Source: Chitinophagales bacterium 33-2 (lineage in GTDB: Bacteria; Bacteroidota; Bacteroidia; Chitinophagales; Chitinophagaceae). From it: a stretch of 64,000 bases of DNA. The position numbers and the translations under genes were made by a program. The stretch lies in NCBI GenBank assembly GCA_002050435.1, contig MWYV01000032.1, positions 62,001 through 126,000 of the forward strand. Reading direction: 5' to 3'. The notes under the pieces were generated by a model. The model made no database searches. It was not told the origin of the DNA and was given only the letters and a program-made list of their open reading frames with translations. This document shows, one piece after another, positions 18,608 to 28,415 of the stretch (its first letter is position 1; the number at the start of each line of letters is the position of its first letter).

Positions 18608-19951
18608 TTATTGTTTGATAAATTCTACGCGACGGTTATTCGCTTTTCCTTCAACAGTAGTGTTTTTATCTACAGGTTGCGTTTCGCCTTTGCCTTCTGT
18701 AATTAAATTGGATTCTGATATATCATGTGTTTTAACCAGGTAATTCTTTACTGCAGCGGCTCTTTTTTCTGATAATGAAAGGTTGGTTTTTTCATCTCCG
18801 TCACCATCTGTATGTCCAACGATTTTTACTTTTATCTCGCTGTTCTCTTTAAGCACTGTGGCAATATCTTTCAGTGCACCAGCAGATTCTGGTTTGATCC
18901 TGTCGCTGTTTACATCAAACAGTATTCCTCTTGTAACAAACTTGCCTTCTGTAATGAGTTTGTTGCGCGTGTCAGCCGCACCAATTGCCATGCGGATATT
19001 GCTCAGGAGATAATAGTCAGCTTCATTATAGGATCCCTGCATGGCAAAGGTTATGGCATTGTATTTACCTCCCGTTGCAAAAGCCTTAGGAATATCAAAT
19101 ACCTTTTCGCCATTTATATAAACTCTTAAGCGGTCTTTCTGGCGCCATAGCGCAAAGTGGGCAAAGCTATTTTTTTCATTGTCCCATCCTTTAAAATCTA
19201 CATCGTTGTTAACAATATAATTGCCATCAGTTGCGGTTTGTATTTTTGCATTTGCTGAACTCCGGCCATTGAATGGCTTAAATTGCATATGTAGGGCATG
19301 GCCGTGTTTCCAGCTTACGTAATGATAAAAGTCAGTAAAATCTTTATCCCTGCTTTTTAAGTTGGCGATGTTAAGAACAAAATTGCTTCCATCAAATCCA
19401 TTATTGATACCCAGGTCGAATTCCAGTGTGGCATTATCAGGAATAGTGGTAATGAATTCAGGCATCCAGACCCCTTCTTTATTAATCTTCAGCCATTTCC
19501 CTTCTTTAAGATTGATTGTAACTACTTCTGCAGTAGCATTGGTATTCCAGCGCTCAGGAAAATCGCCTATTTCAGTCCCACTAAAGTCTTCGTATCCTAC
19601 TACTTTTTCCCCCGGAACAAAATCATACTTGCTGCTAAAGGTCAAAGCGTTTAGTTTTTCTTTTGTACCATCCTGGTGCTTTACTTTGACATCCCCGCCT
19701 GCGTCCTTTTTTATTTTTATGCTATCCTCTATTTTTTTCTTCGTATCTCCATCACCATCTTTTTTTATTTTGGTTTCTGCCTCAGCTTCGTCCAGTGTTT
19801 TATCCATCGCTTTATCTACTTTGTTATTCACGCGCTGGTTGACCTTCTGTTTTGCTTTATCACGCATGTTTTTTAGTACCTGTGACTGTAGGGTAGAGGG
19901 AACAAAAAACAATCCTGCGCACAGCATCAGTAGGAAAGACATTTTTTTCAT
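18608..19951 (-). CDS. OmpA-domain cell envelope protein with lectin-like middle domain
   Basis: The 447-residue product has a signal peptide (1-23, ending LQSQ), then a Lys/Asp-rich coiled region with repeated KxKxDxDGDxK patterns (about 30-100). A middle domain resembling a concanavalin/LamG-type beta-sandwich covers about 120-320 (for example FSGTEIGDFPERWN and RLRVYINGEKVFD). The C-terminal OmpA peptidoglycan-binding domain covers about 335-447 (VGHTDGDGDEKTNLSLSEKRA and NNRRVEF). It is expected to be periplasmic or outer-membrane linked and to hold peptidoglycan. It lies 82 bp after the NarL regulator gene on the same strand. Confidence 0.85.
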   Translation of the reverse strand: MKKMSFLLMLCAGLFFVPSTLQSQVLKNMRDKAKQKVNQRVNNKVDKAMDKTLDEAEAETKIKKDGDGDTKKKIEDSIKIKKDAGGDVKVKHQDGTKEKLNALTFSSKYDFVPGEKVVGYEDFSGTEIGDFPERWNTNATAEVVTINLKEGKWLKINKEGVWMPEFITTIPDNATLEFDLGINNGFDGSNFVLNIANLKSRDKDFTDFYHYVSWKHGHALHMQFKPFNGRSSANAKIQTATDGNYIVNNDVDFKGWDNEKNSFAHFALWRQKDRLRVYINGEKVFDIPKAFATGGKYNAITFAMQGSYNEADYYLLSNIRMAIGAADTRNKLITEGKFVTRGILFDVNSDRIKPESAGALKDIATVLKENSEIKVKIVGHTDGDGDEKTNLSLSEKRAAAVKNYLVKTHDISESNLITEGKGETQPVDKNTTVEGKANNRRVEFIKQ

Positions 19952-20033
19952 ATTGAATGATTTTGCCTTTCAAAGAAAACGAAAAAGGCTACACTGGCCT
20001 ATCGGATAAACATCTGATTTTGAGGCAAATCAT

Positions 20034-20660
20034 CTATTTGTTTTGCAGGATCTTTGCTACGGCCTGTGATTTGGAGTTCACATGAAGTTTGTGGTAAATA
20101 TGACAAATATGTGTGCGGATGGTAGAAATGCTGACAACATATTTTTCCGCTATTTTTTTGTAACTCAGTCCATCCACCAGCGAATATAGAATTTCCTTTT
20201 CCCTGGAAGTTAGCTGGAACTCATTGAGGTTTTCAGAGGTTTTTTGCTGGAAAGAAGATATAACTTTTTTAGCAATACTCGGACTCATGGGTGCACCGCC
20301 GTTATATAATGCTCTTACGCTTTCCACAATTTCCTGGGGCGATGTTTTCTTTAGCAGGTATCCGGAAGCCCCGGCACGGATGGCTTGAAATATCTTATCT
20401 TCTTCTTCAAACACAGTAAACATGAGCACCTGTACATCACTGAAATTGGATTTCACTGTGCGTACTCCTTCGATGCCACTGATATTGGGTAGACCTATAT
20501 CCATTAGCACGATATCCGGATCAACTTTTGAAAGTTCACTAACAATATTCATTACATTGCCCAAAGAGGCAACACAACGGATATCCGGCGTATGATTAAA
20601 CAATTGCTCCAGGCTTTCCCGGAGATTTTTATTGTCTTCAACAACAGCTATTTTAATCAT
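20034..20660 (-). CDS. NarL/LuxR-type response regulator
   Basis: A 208-residue regulator: receiver domain at 1-120 with Asp54 as phospho-acceptor (IVLMDIGLPNI) and the switch Lys in YLLKKTSPQE, and a C-terminal LuxR helix-turn-helix at about 145-205 (LTSREKEILYSLVDGLSYKKIAEKY as family pattern, DNA-reading helix VSISTIRTHI). The ATG at 20660 is used because the receiver strand begins there; the nine codons upstream are unrelated. It follows the sensor kinase gene by 45 bp and is almost surely its partner. Confidence 0.9.
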   Translation of the reverse strand: MIKIAVVEDNKNLRESLEQLFNHTPDIRCVASLGNVMNIVSELSKVDPDIVLMDIGLPNISGIEGVRTVKSNFSDVQVLMFTVFEEEDKIFQAIRAGASGYLLKKTSPQEIVESVRALYNGGAPMSPSIAKKVISSFQQKTSENLNEFQLTSREKEILYSLVDGLSYKKIAEKYVVSISTIRTHICHIYHKLHVNSKSQAVAKILQNK

Positions 20661-20705
20661 AATAGACAAATATGCGTCATTCACCACAATTTTATAATAG
20701 GATGT

Positions 20706-23561
20706 TTATTTGATTTTTGTTTCCAGCTGAATTTTTGTTCCCAGTCCTTTACCTGAATGAATACGAAGCAAAGCATGCATTTTTTCAGCTCTCGTTCTCA
20801 TGTTAAGCAAACCATTCCCCGGGGGCGTTAAGCTGGTATCAAATCCTTTTCCGTTATCCTCTATATGGACTTTCAGGATTCCACCAGCCCCCTTGATGTG
20901 AATCAGGGCATGTGAACAATCCGAATATTTTACCAGGTTGTTAACTGCTTCTTTTATTATCAGATATAAATGTTGCCTGAATTCCATGTTAAGGACCATT
21001 GATTTTAAAGCATCATCAATATCAATGGTATAGTCAATGTCTTTTGCTTCAAATAAAGGCCCCGCAAATCGCTTGATGCGAAGTGCCACTTCTTCTATAG
21101 TATCTTTCTGCGGATTTACAGACCATATTATATCATCCATTTTTTCCATTAAGAGAAGCGAGCTCTCTTTAATCTCCTTAATATTTTTTTTTGACTGGCT
21201 AAAGCTTTCTTCCTGTATGGATACTTCACTCAATATAGAAATGGAACTAAGCGTAGACCCGATTTCATCATGTAGATCAGTGGATATGCGTCTGCGTATG
21301 CCCTCGACCTTTAGTATTTGCCTGATACGATATTGGTAACCGGCATAAATTAAAAATGATAAAAATGCAATACCAAGCGTTATAAACCACCATTGCTGCC
21401 AGAAGGGTGCCCTGATCACAAAATCAATTGTAGCAGGCTTTAAACTTTTTACTCCATCTTTATTTATAGCAATTACCTGGAATTGATAAGAGCCTGGCGG
21501 AAGGTGATAGCTTACAAAATTCCGATCGGTTGGCTCACTCCAGGGTTTATTTTGTCCTACCAGGAAATAACTGTAACGAATACCTTCCCCTTGCAGATTG
21601 ACACCTGCAAATTCAAAATCTATAACATTACTGTCATGCGCCAGGCGTAAGCCGGCAATATTAGCAGTATATGGTATAAGGGTGGAGTCAGTCAGGCCAT
21701 TAATTCTAATCCTGGTAAAATATACAGGAGGCGGTGTTGTGTCACTCAGGTCTTTTTTTGGAAAGTACTCAAATAGTCCCTCATCCGTACCGCCCCATAC
21801 TACTCCTGTGTCAATAAGTAATGCGTTGGTGGATTTTTCAACTCCATCATGAGAAAGGTTTACATTTTTAATTACCGGTTTTGCATAATTACCTTTTTCA
21901 ATAATGTTTACGCCTTTATTTGTTGCCAGGAAAATATGATTGTTATGATCAACAGAAATATGTTTCACCCAGTTGCCGCTTAATCCATTGGTGGTATTAA
22001 TGTGCCATTGTTTTGAATCTTTTACAGAAAAAATGTAAAGCCCATTCGTACGGGTACCAAAGAGCAGGTTGCCATTCCTATCTGTAGCAACACACCTGAT
22101 ACGAAGATCATTGAAACCCGTTTTTGCAGAATATTCTTCTATGTATTCGGGTTGTAAGCCATTTAGTTTGAATTTTATAAGGCCATAGCTGCGGAAGCCA
22201 ATCCAGAGTAAATCGTTTCTGTCTATTTGAATTGCATCTATATAATCTTTATGTGAAATAGGGAGTTGAATTTCTTGCAGCTTTCTATCAAGAACGATGA
22301 AAAGCCTGCCATTTTCTGTACCAAACCACAGGCGTCCATGTCGGTCTTCATAGCCCCTTGACGTAACAATTTTATATTTACTATGAATGTGTTTTCCCAG
22401 TTCAACCACACCGGATTCGGTTCCCGCCAGCAGCTGTCCGGATTCCGTTTTCATCATCCAGGGTGTGTAGCCGATTTGCCGCCCTTCGGCCGTTGTATAA
22501 TTTTCATATCCTTTAGCTGTTTTTTTGCTTAAGCCGTTATAACTACCAAACCACAAAGCATTATTTTCATCTTTCCCTAAAGAAATAGTCATTGCATTTA
22601 TGCCGCTATTGAGTAAATCATGCCAGGCGTAATGTTCATTTGAAAGGCTGGTTAATCCTGATGTTGATAAAAACCAGGTAGTGCCTGCATCACTGTAGAT
22701 ATTATAAGGAAGAGGCAATCCATTTGATTCATCGTACTGCACAATTTTTTCACCTGTTATTTTGTACACCTTGTCCGAAATTGCCCAAATCTCCTTTTTT
22801 TGTGAAATAGCAATGTTGCTGATTTTTTTTCCTTTAAAAAAAATTTGATCATGCCTGTTCTGAATTAATGAATTGATATCCCGGTATTGGTACAATCCTT
22901 TGTTGGTGGCCACCCATATCTCAGTATTGTATAAAAGGATCCTGGAAATTTGATGGTCCTTTAAATGCACGGTAACATTTTTTAAAGAATCGCCATTAAT
23001 CAAACAATGATAAAGGCCCTGTTCATGCGCTAATAGTACTTGTCCGTCCTTAATTTTTACTATAGAATTGAAGTTTTGATTTGGTAGTATATTCCGGGGA
23101 TCGAATTGGCGGAAACTGTTTTTATCAAACCAGTAGAGATCTTTATCGGTTGAAACTATAAATTTTTTTTGATCATACTGCAAAAGGTGGAAAGCACTGT
23201 TCTGTCCTGAAACCAGTTGGGAAGGTGCGGGCAGGTAGTTTATAAATTTTCCATTTTTGTAATGATAAATGCCATTGTAAAATGTAAGGACCCAGATATC
23301 TCCGTTCAGATCTTTATAAAAATTGTTTACATATAACTGCCCGGTTTTAGCTTCAATAGGAGGGTTATAAACATGGGTCCCATCAAACCATTTTATTCCA
23401 AAGGGCGTTCCGATCCATAATAAGCCTCTGTTGTCCCTTGTGATAACAGAAACAGGTTCATTCAGGTCTTTAATATTTGCATAGCTTTTAAAGGGCAGTT
23501 TTTGTCCATTAGCAAAACAAAAGAAGAAAAGGAAAAGCAAAAACAATAAGAACCTGGACAT
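20706..23561 (-). CDS. Two-component propeller sensor histidine kinase (NarX-type catalytic part)
   Basis: The 951-residue membrane kinase has a signal segment (1-20), a periplasmic region of about 600 residues built of two-component-regulator propeller repeats (patterns such as LLWIGTPFGI, GRLWFGTENG, NGNLLFGTRTNGL), a Y_Y_Y domain (about 625-700), one transmembrane helix (about 722-742), HisKA_3 with His764 (DLHDEIGSTLS) and HATPase (IKEAVNNLVKYS, IEDNGKGFD, GNGLLNMRTRA). Unlike the hybrid sensors used for polysaccharide uptake, it has no fused receiver or HTH; the NarL gene downstream supplies that. No SusC/SusD genes are nearby, so the signal is not obvious. ATG 23561 is used since a TAnnTTTG box lies over the longer start. 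Confidence 0.9.
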   Translation of the reverse strand: MSRFLLFLLFLFFFCFANGQKLPFKSYANIKDLNEPVSVITRDNRGLLWIGTPFGIKWFDGTHVYNPPIEAKTGQLYVNNFYKDLNGDIWVLTFYNGIYHYKNGKFINYLPAPSQLVSGQNSAFHLLQYDQKKFIVSTDKDLYWFDKNSFRQFDPRNILPNQNFNSIVKIKDGQVLLAHEQGLYHCLINGDSLKNVTVHLKDHQISRILLYNTEIWVATNKGLYQYRDINSLIQNRHDQIFFKGKKISNIAISQKKEIWAISDKVYKITGEKIVQYDESNGLPLPYNIYSDAGTTWFLSTSGLTSLSNEHYAWHDLLNSGINAMTISLGKDENNALWFGSYNGLSKKTAKGYENYTTAEGRQIGYTPWMMKTESGQLLAGTESGVVELGKHIHSKYKIVTSRGYEDRHGRLWFGTENGRLFIVLDRKLQEIQLPISHKDYIDAIQIDRNDLLWIGFRSYGLIKFKLNGLQPEYIEEYSAKTGFNDLRIRCVATDRNGNLLFGTRTNGLYIFSVKDSKQWHINTTNGLSGNWVKHISVDHNNHIFLATNKGVNIIEKGNYAKPVIKNVNLSHDGVEKSTNALLIDTGVVWGGTDEGLFEYFPKKDLSDTTPPPVYFTRIRINGLTDSTLIPYTANIAGLRLAHDSNVIDFEFAGVNLQGEGIRYSYFLVGQNKPWSEPTDRNFVSYHLPPGSYQFQVIAINKDGVKSLKPATIDFVIRAPFWQQWWFITLGIAFLSFLIYAGYQYRIRQILKVEGIRRRISTDLHDEIGSTLSSISILSEVSIQEESFSQSKKNIKEIKESSLLLMEKMDDIIWSVNPQKDTIEEVALRIKRFAGPLFEAKDIDYTIDIDDALKSMVLNMEFRQHLYLIIKEAVNNLVKYSDCSHALIHIKGAGGILKVHIEDNGKGFDTSLTPPGNGLLNMRTRAEKMHALLRIHSGKGLGTKIQLETKIK

Positions 23562-23574
23562 ATATCCCAAGATA

Positions 23575-23582
23575 CAAAACTA
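23575..23582 (-). promoter_or_regulatory. Putative -7 promoter box of the sensor/regulator operon
   Basis: Minus-strand TAGTTTTG fits TAnnTTTG and ends 13 nt before the ATG at 23561, leaving a very short leader. It excludes the alternative TTG start at 23570. Confidence 0.5.
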
Positions 23583-24052
23583 AGGGAAGTGCACGGAGCC
23601 CTTTCGATATTTTGGTTCCTGACATTGGGTCATTATTCCTAAAATATGTGCAGGATATTTAAGAATTCAATCTGATATAAAGTTTCCTGTAGGAAAATTG
23701 TAAATTCCAGGCGCTAACCTACGAAATATCAAATGTTGGAGTCCATAATTGCAAGTGTTCAACAACAGTAAACCTATTCAACGTAGTGCCAAATTTAGGC
23801 TGATGGAACACAGAATGCCGCCACTACGCCAAGACGGCATCGTTGTGCGCTATTGATTAACCTTGATGAAACAATTAATAGTTTTCCTAAGGATCATTTT
23901 GAAACAAGCTCAATTAATCGAATTCGCTTTTATATTATTTGTAACGAATTCAGAATATCTTTTTAAAATTTTGTAATTTGATGGGCTACTCCGCTTTAAG
24001 GCCTCGAAATATAATTTTAAAAATATCCATTTGGGTATAGATCATCTTATTT
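23583..24052. other. Gene-free divergent interval, 470 bp
   Basis: AT-rich DNA between the divergent sensor kinase and NamZ-like genes. No open frame, RNA gene or strong hairpin was recognised. Confidence 0.5.
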
Positions 24053-25279
24053 ATGAAACTTACCTTCTTTCTACTCGGATTTATCCTTATTTCTGTTTCT
24101 TGTTGGGAACCCATTTCCAAAGCCACTGTTTTAAGTCCTAATGCCAGTGTAAATGCCATCCGTACCGGTGCAGAACAAACGGATCAGTACCTTCCATATA
24201 TCAAGGGAAAAAGGGTAGCGATGCTCGCCAATCAAACCACAATAATAGGGCAAAATCATCTGGTGGACAGCCTTCAAAAGTTGGGTATCCAGGTAGTAAA
24301 GGTATTTGGTCCGGAACATGGATTTCGTGGACAGGCCAGTGCCGGTGTGGATGTAAGGGATGAGGTTGATTCCAAAACTGGTATTCCCGTTATTTCGCTA
24401 TATGGATCAAAAAACAAACCCACCAAAGAAGACCTGGCAGATGTTGATGTCATGATTTATGACTTGCAGGATGTTGGGGTTCGATTTTATACGAATATTA
24501 ATGCCCTAAGCCGGTTAATGGAAGCATGTGCGGAGAATGGCAAAGAGCTCCTGATCCTGGACCGCCCCAATCCCAATGCATATTTTATTGACGGCCCCAT
24601 TCTGGATATGCAGTATAAATCTGGAATAGGCATGTTTCCGTTACCAATTTCACACGGCTTAACAGTCGCTGAATTTGCCCAAATGGCAAATGGTGAAGGC
24701 TGGTTAAAGGATAAAATGGTTTGCCGGCTTAAGATCATAAAAGTGGCCAACTATACACACGATATGCCTTATGATTTACCGGTTAATCCTTCACCCAACT
24801 TAAATACCGCTCAGTCTATTCTCCTATATCCTTCCACCTGTTTGTTTGAAGGTACCTACCTTAATCATGGTCGGGGCACCCTATTCCCCTTTACGGTAAT
24901 TGGTAGTCCTCATCTTAAAGGAAAGTATGCGTTCAGTTATACACCAACGGGTATCAAAGGCATGGCTGAAACCCCGCTTTTCATGAACCAGGTTTGTTAT
25001 GGCCTGGACTTGCGTACTTATGATGTGGAGCAGTTACGAAAAACAAAACAGGTAAATCTTCAATGGATAATAGAATTATACCAGGCTTCCCCAAACAAAG
25101 AGCAATTTTTTGCTTCGAATCTAAGCAGAGAAATGGGGGTGATCGAAAGACTCACAGGCTCTGGCTTATTCCGCCAACAGATCATCAATGGCGTTTCAGA
25201 AAAAGAAATTCGGGCTAGTTGGGAACCTGGATTAAGCGAGTATAAAATAATGCGAAAAAAATACCTGCTATATCCGTAA
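24053..25279 (+). CDS. DUF1343 exo-beta-N-acetylmuramidase (NamZ-like), exported
   Basis: The 408-residue product starts with a lipoprotein-like signal (ILISVSC, Cys17). The rest fits the DUF1343/NamZ family: RVAMLANQTTI at about residue 50, VFGPEHGFRG near 85, DLQDVGVRFYT near 140 and LDRPNPN near 165, plus the late YLNHGRGTLFPF. NamZ members release MurNAc from the ends of peptidoglycan fragments, so this is likely a wall-recycling or scavenging enzyme in the periplasm. MurNAc uptake genes are not adjacent. It is followed by a secreted esterase on the same strand after 106 bp. Confidence 0.85.
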   Translation: MKLTFFLLGFILISVSCWEPISKATVLSPNASVNAIRTGAEQTDQYLPYIKGKRVAMLANQTTIIGQNHLVDSLQKLGIQVVKVFGPEHGFRGQASAGVDVRDEVDSKTGIPVISLYGSKNKPTKEDLADVDVMIYDLQDVGVRFYTNINALSRLMEACAENGKELLILDRPNPNAYFIDGPILDMQYKSGIGMFPLPISHGLTVAEFAQMANGEGWLKDKMVCRLKIIKVANYTHDMPYDLPVNPSPNLNTAQSILLYPSTCLFEGTYLNHGRGTLFPFTVIGSPHLKGKYAFSYTPTGIKGMAETPLFMNQVCYGLDLRTYDVEQLRKTKQVNLQWIIELYQASPNKEQFFASNLSREMGVIERLTGSGLFRQQIINGVSEKEIRASWEPGLSEYKIMRKKYLLYP

Positions 25280-25385
25280 GAAAGTTTAGCCAAATGTAAT
25301 TGTTAGAGCCTGTATTATATGGAGGCAATTGCTAAATTGGTGGTGTATCCTAATCAGATATTAAATAAAATTGAGAAAAAATGAT

Positions 25386-26219
25386 ATGAAACAGTTCCCT
25401 TATTTTATCGCATTTGTTGCAATAAATATTTCATTTCTGTGGAATGGTTTGATTGCTCAGGATATAAAAAAAGACGCTCACCCTGGGAAATTCTATACCG
25501 TTGAAAAAAGTTATGAGAATAGTAATGTAGATGGCTATAACTTATATATACCCAATTCATGCACCAATGATTCTAAGGCGTTTCCCATTATAATATTTCT
25601 TCAGGGTGGTTTGGGAGTTGGAGGAAGAGTAGATGCGATTTTTAATTGGGAACTCCCAAAAGAATTAAAAGAAACAAGGGAGTTGGGAAGTGAACTTAAG
25701 GAATTAAAGCTGAATACCTTTATCTACGTAATGCCCCATATATCGAGTGGTCAATACTATGAAAACGCAGATGCAATAAAAGAAATAATTTCAGAGGTTT
25801 CTAAAAATTATAATGTTGATGAACACAGAATCTATTTGACAGGATTAAGTAAAGGTGGCCACGGAACCTGGGGTGTAGCAAGTAAAATGACGGAGATTTT
25901 TGCTGCAATCGCGCCTATTTGTGGTGCTGCTTATGGGATTGTTGACTATAGGAATTTGACGAAAATCCCTATTTTGACTGCCCATAATATTTTCGACCAT
26001 AGAGTTGATTATAACCAAACTAAAGGTATTGTTCTGAAAATTGAAGAAATATCCGGTAAAAAGTTTTCTCAATCAAAAACAATTTCTGAAGTGGATTATG
26101 GAAATAACGATTTGATATTTATTTCTGGGGAAGGAGAGCAAAAAGGCCATGATGCTTGGACGGAAGTGTACAATAATGTAAATTTCTACAAATGGTTATT
26201 AAGATTTAGAAAAGAATAA
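25386..26219 (+). CDS. Secreted alpha/beta hydrolase (esterase/phospholipase-like)
   Basis: The 277-residue product has a signal peptide (1-25, ending GLIAQ). The alpha/beta-hydrolase triad can be placed: Ser155 in GLSKGGHG, Asp204 in HNIFDHRVDY and His255 in KGHDAWTE. The oxyanion region is FLQGGLGVGG (about 71-80). It resembles the small polyhydroxybutyrate-depolymerase/phospholipase-like esterases of Bacteroidota; the substrate is unknown. ATG 25386 is preferred to the TTG five codons upstream because the signal peptide then starts MKQF. Confidence 0.8.
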   Translation: MKQFPYFIAFVAINISFLWNGLIAQDIKKDAHPGKFYTVEKSYENSNVDGYNLYIPNSCTNDSKAFPIIIFLQGGLGVGGRVDAIFNWELPKELKETRELGSELKELKLNTFIYVMPHISSGQYYENADAIKEIISEVSKNYNVDEHRIYLTGLSKGGHGTWGVASKMTEIFAAIAPICGAAYGIVDYRNLTKIPILTAHNIFDHRVDYNQTKGIVLKIEEISGKKFSQSKTISEVDYGNNDLIFISGEGEQKGHDAWTEVYNNVNFYKWLLRFRKE

Positions 26220-26400
26220 CGGCATACTACTAAAGCTTATTTGCAATAGTGGCTGAAGGAATAAACAGAAACAGAACATCTTTAATCCGCTTTTGCTAAA
26301 TGGTAGGTTGTTTAGTAAGGACAAGGCGTTCGTACGAACCCAAAGAGGTAACTCCCTATTCGCTGAAATATCGCCACAGAAGCGGCTGTTGGAAGAAAAG

Positions 26401-26430
26401 AAAAAAGGCAAATCTGAAAAGAATTGCCTT
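26401..26430 (-). terminator. Intrinsic terminator after tRNA-Leu
   Basis: On the minus strand a 7-bp stem AAGGCAA / TTGCCTT with a 12-nt loop is followed by a T-run, 14 nt after the tRNA 3' end. Confidence 0.75.
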
Positions 26431-26443
26431 AAATCGTATTCTG

Positions 26444-26527
26444 TGCCCAGGACTGGAATCGAACCAGCACATCCTTGCGAACGGCAGATTTTGAGTCTGC
26501 TGCGTCTACCAATTCCGCCACCTGGGC
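26444..26527 (-). tRNA. tRNA-Leu (anticodon CAA)
   Basis: An 84-nt class II tRNA on the minus strand. The 7-bp acceptor stem is GCCCAGG/CCTGGGC with discriminator A. The D-arm holds GGTAGACGC; the anticodon arm is GCAGA-CTCAAAA-TCTGC with CAA at positions 34-36, reading UUG codons. A long variable arm (GTTCGCAAGGATGT region) is typical of tRNA-Leu, and the T-loop is TTCGATT. CCA is not encoded and must be added. Confidence 0.95.
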
Positions 26528-26739
26528 AGTTGGGGAGCAATGTTACAACTTTCCCCCGAAATCTTTTACCGGGAAATTAAATTACTACCTGCAACAATTT
26601 TTCTTTTTAAACAGCCACCCCACCATCTTTACCAACTTCATGATCATCTGCGTCATAAGGCAAATTTACCTCAGAATCTACCCAGATTTTCCAAACCCTT
26701 GCTCCTTAATCTAAAATCAGGCATTTTTGTGCCTATTTT

Positions 26740-27948
26740 ATGATCACACTTGGATTGATACGCGAAGAAAAAATTCCTGCCGACAACCGCGTGGCTCTGA
26801 CTCCAGCACAATGTAAATGGATCATGAGGCACCACCCTGAATTTTCCATTAAAGTGCAAACTTCACCTTCACGCAGCTTCCTGGATGCTGAATACCAGCG
26901 TTCTGGTGCTGAAATTGTTGAAAACCTGAACGACTGCCAGGTGATCCTGGGTATCAAAGAAATTCCTCCCGCCCTGATCATGGAAAATAAAACATACGTT
27001 TTCTTTTCGCATACAAGAAAAAAACAACCCTATAACCAGCGGCTGCTTCAAACCATCATCGAAAAAAAATGTACACTTATTGATTATGAATGTATGGAAC
27101 ACGAAGATGGCCAGCGCATCATCGGTTTTGGATTTTTCGCAGGCATCGTTGGCGCCCATAATGGGGTGATGGTTTATGGAAATCGTACGGGTACGTTTCA
27201 CCTGGGAAGGGTTTTTGAACAAAGGGATTTTAAAGAATTGATCCATGGTTATTTCGGTTTAAAAATTCCCAATATCAAAATTGCCGTTACGGGTTCTGGC
27301 CGCGTAGCGCATGGCGTACTGGAAGTAATGAACCTGATGGGCATTATTGAAGTGGAGAAGGATGAATACCTTAAGCGCTCGTTTACTTATCCCGTTTACG
27401 TGCAACTTAAAGGCGCAGATCTTTACCGTCATAATGATGATGGCAGTTATAAACGGGATCATTTTCATACGCATCCGCAGGAATACATTTCCTGTTTTCC
27501 TGAATTCATTCCTCATACCGATATTTTAATGAATGGTATATACTGGGATAGCAATGTGCCCAGGCTTTTTGAGGCGCCCGCTGTTCATGAAAAGAATTTC
27601 AACATATCGGTCATTTCAGACATTACAGATGACAGTCACGGTTCTGTGCCTGTTAACCTGGGCGATCAAACCATAGATGATCCTGTGTATGGTGTAGACA
27701 GGCAGACACTGGTAAAAACTGCTCCTTATCTTGATACTTCCATTGATATCATTGCAGTGGGGAATCTTCCAAACGAATTGCCGCGTGATGCCTCAAAATA
27801 TTTTGGTGAGCAACTGATTAAATACATCCTCGGTGATTTGTTGGTTGATGGTTCTGATATTATTGAAAGGGCTACCATTGTGAAGCAGGGAAAACTTACG
27901 GAGCGGTTCGGGTATCTGGAGGAATATGCTGCAGGAATTGACAATTGA
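26740..27948 (+). CDS. Alanine dehydrogenase/saccharopine dehydrogenase-like NAD(P) oxidoreductase
   Basis: A 402-residue enzyme with an N-terminal AlaDH/PNT-type catalytic domain (GLIREEKIPADNRVALTP at 5-22, including the substrate-binding Arg-x-Ala-Leu-Thr-Pro pattern) and a Rossmann part (KIAVTGSGRVAHGVLEVM at about 182). Length and sequence resemble the Bacteroidota group annotated either as alanine dehydrogenase or lysine-forming saccharopine dehydrogenase; the reaction cannot be settled here. It stands alone, with a repeat cluster directly behind it. Confidence 0.75.
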   Translation: MITLGLIREEKIPADNRVALTPAQCKWIMRHHPEFSIKVQTSPSRSFLDAEYQRSGAEIVENLNDCQVILGIKEIPPALIMENKTYVFFSHTRKKQPYNQRLLQTIIEKKCTLIDYECMEHEDGQRIIGFGFFAGIVGAHNGVMVYGNRTGTFHLGRVFEQRDFKELIHGYFGLKIPNIKIAVTGSGRVAHGVLEVMNLMGIIEVEKDEYLKRSFTYPVYVQLKGADLYRHNDDGSYKRDHFHTHPQEYISCFPEFIPHTDILMNGIYWDSNVPRLFEAPAVHEKNFNISVISDITDDSHGSVPVNLGDQTIDDPVYGVDRQTLVKTAPYLDTSIDIIAVGNLPNELPRDASKYFGEQLIKYILGDLLVDGSDIIERATIVKQGKLTERFGYLEEYAAGIDN

Positions 27949-27994
27949 AGTGTATAATTTATGTTTTTGAACTGGATGGGGTTAATGGGTTTTT

Positions 27995-28405
27995 TGGTTT
28001 TTTTTGGCTCGAAGGCGCGAAGGCACAAAGAATGAACCACGGAGGCACTGAGAGCACAGAGATTCACGGAGTCGATTCAACAACAATTCAACCATTGTTC
28101 AACAACCGTTCAACCAAAATAAAGTTTTTTTGCCGCGAAGGCGCGAAGGCACAAAGAATGAACCACGGAGGCACAGAGAGCACGGAAATTCACGGAGTCG
28201 ATTCAACAACAATTCAACCATTGTTCAACAACCGTTCAACAACAATTCAACATCCGTTCAACCAAAATAAAGTTTTTTTTGCCGCGAAGGCGCGAAGGCA
28301 CAAAGAATGAACCACGGAGGCCAGAGAGCACAGAGATTCACGGAGTCGATTCAACAACAATTCAACCATTGTTCAACAACTGTTCAGCAACTATTTAACA
28401 CTCAT
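27995..28405. repeat. Three direct repeats of about 126-149 bp
   Basis: Three copies of GAAGGCGCGAAGGCACAAAG begin at 28011, 28137 and 28286. Each goes on with AACCACGGAGG, a GAGCACAGAGA-like run, CACGGAGTCG and a series of TTCAACAACAATTCAACC words. The middle copy has about 20 extra bases of the TTCAAC word. A related single copy lies at 30222-30300. The open frame that crosses copies 1-3 is a by-product of the repeat and not a gene. Confidence 0.8.
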
Positions 28406-28415
28406 CCAACCCCAA

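Noticed and set aside
26220-26739. Small plus- and minus-strand frames around tRNA-Leu
   Set aside because: They run across the tRNA and its terminator and have no independent support.
27945-28310. Frame of 121 codons over the 126-149-bp repeats
   Set aside because: The frame stays open because of repeat structure; the product is low complexity (repeated HGGTEST words) and overlaps the dehydrogenase end.
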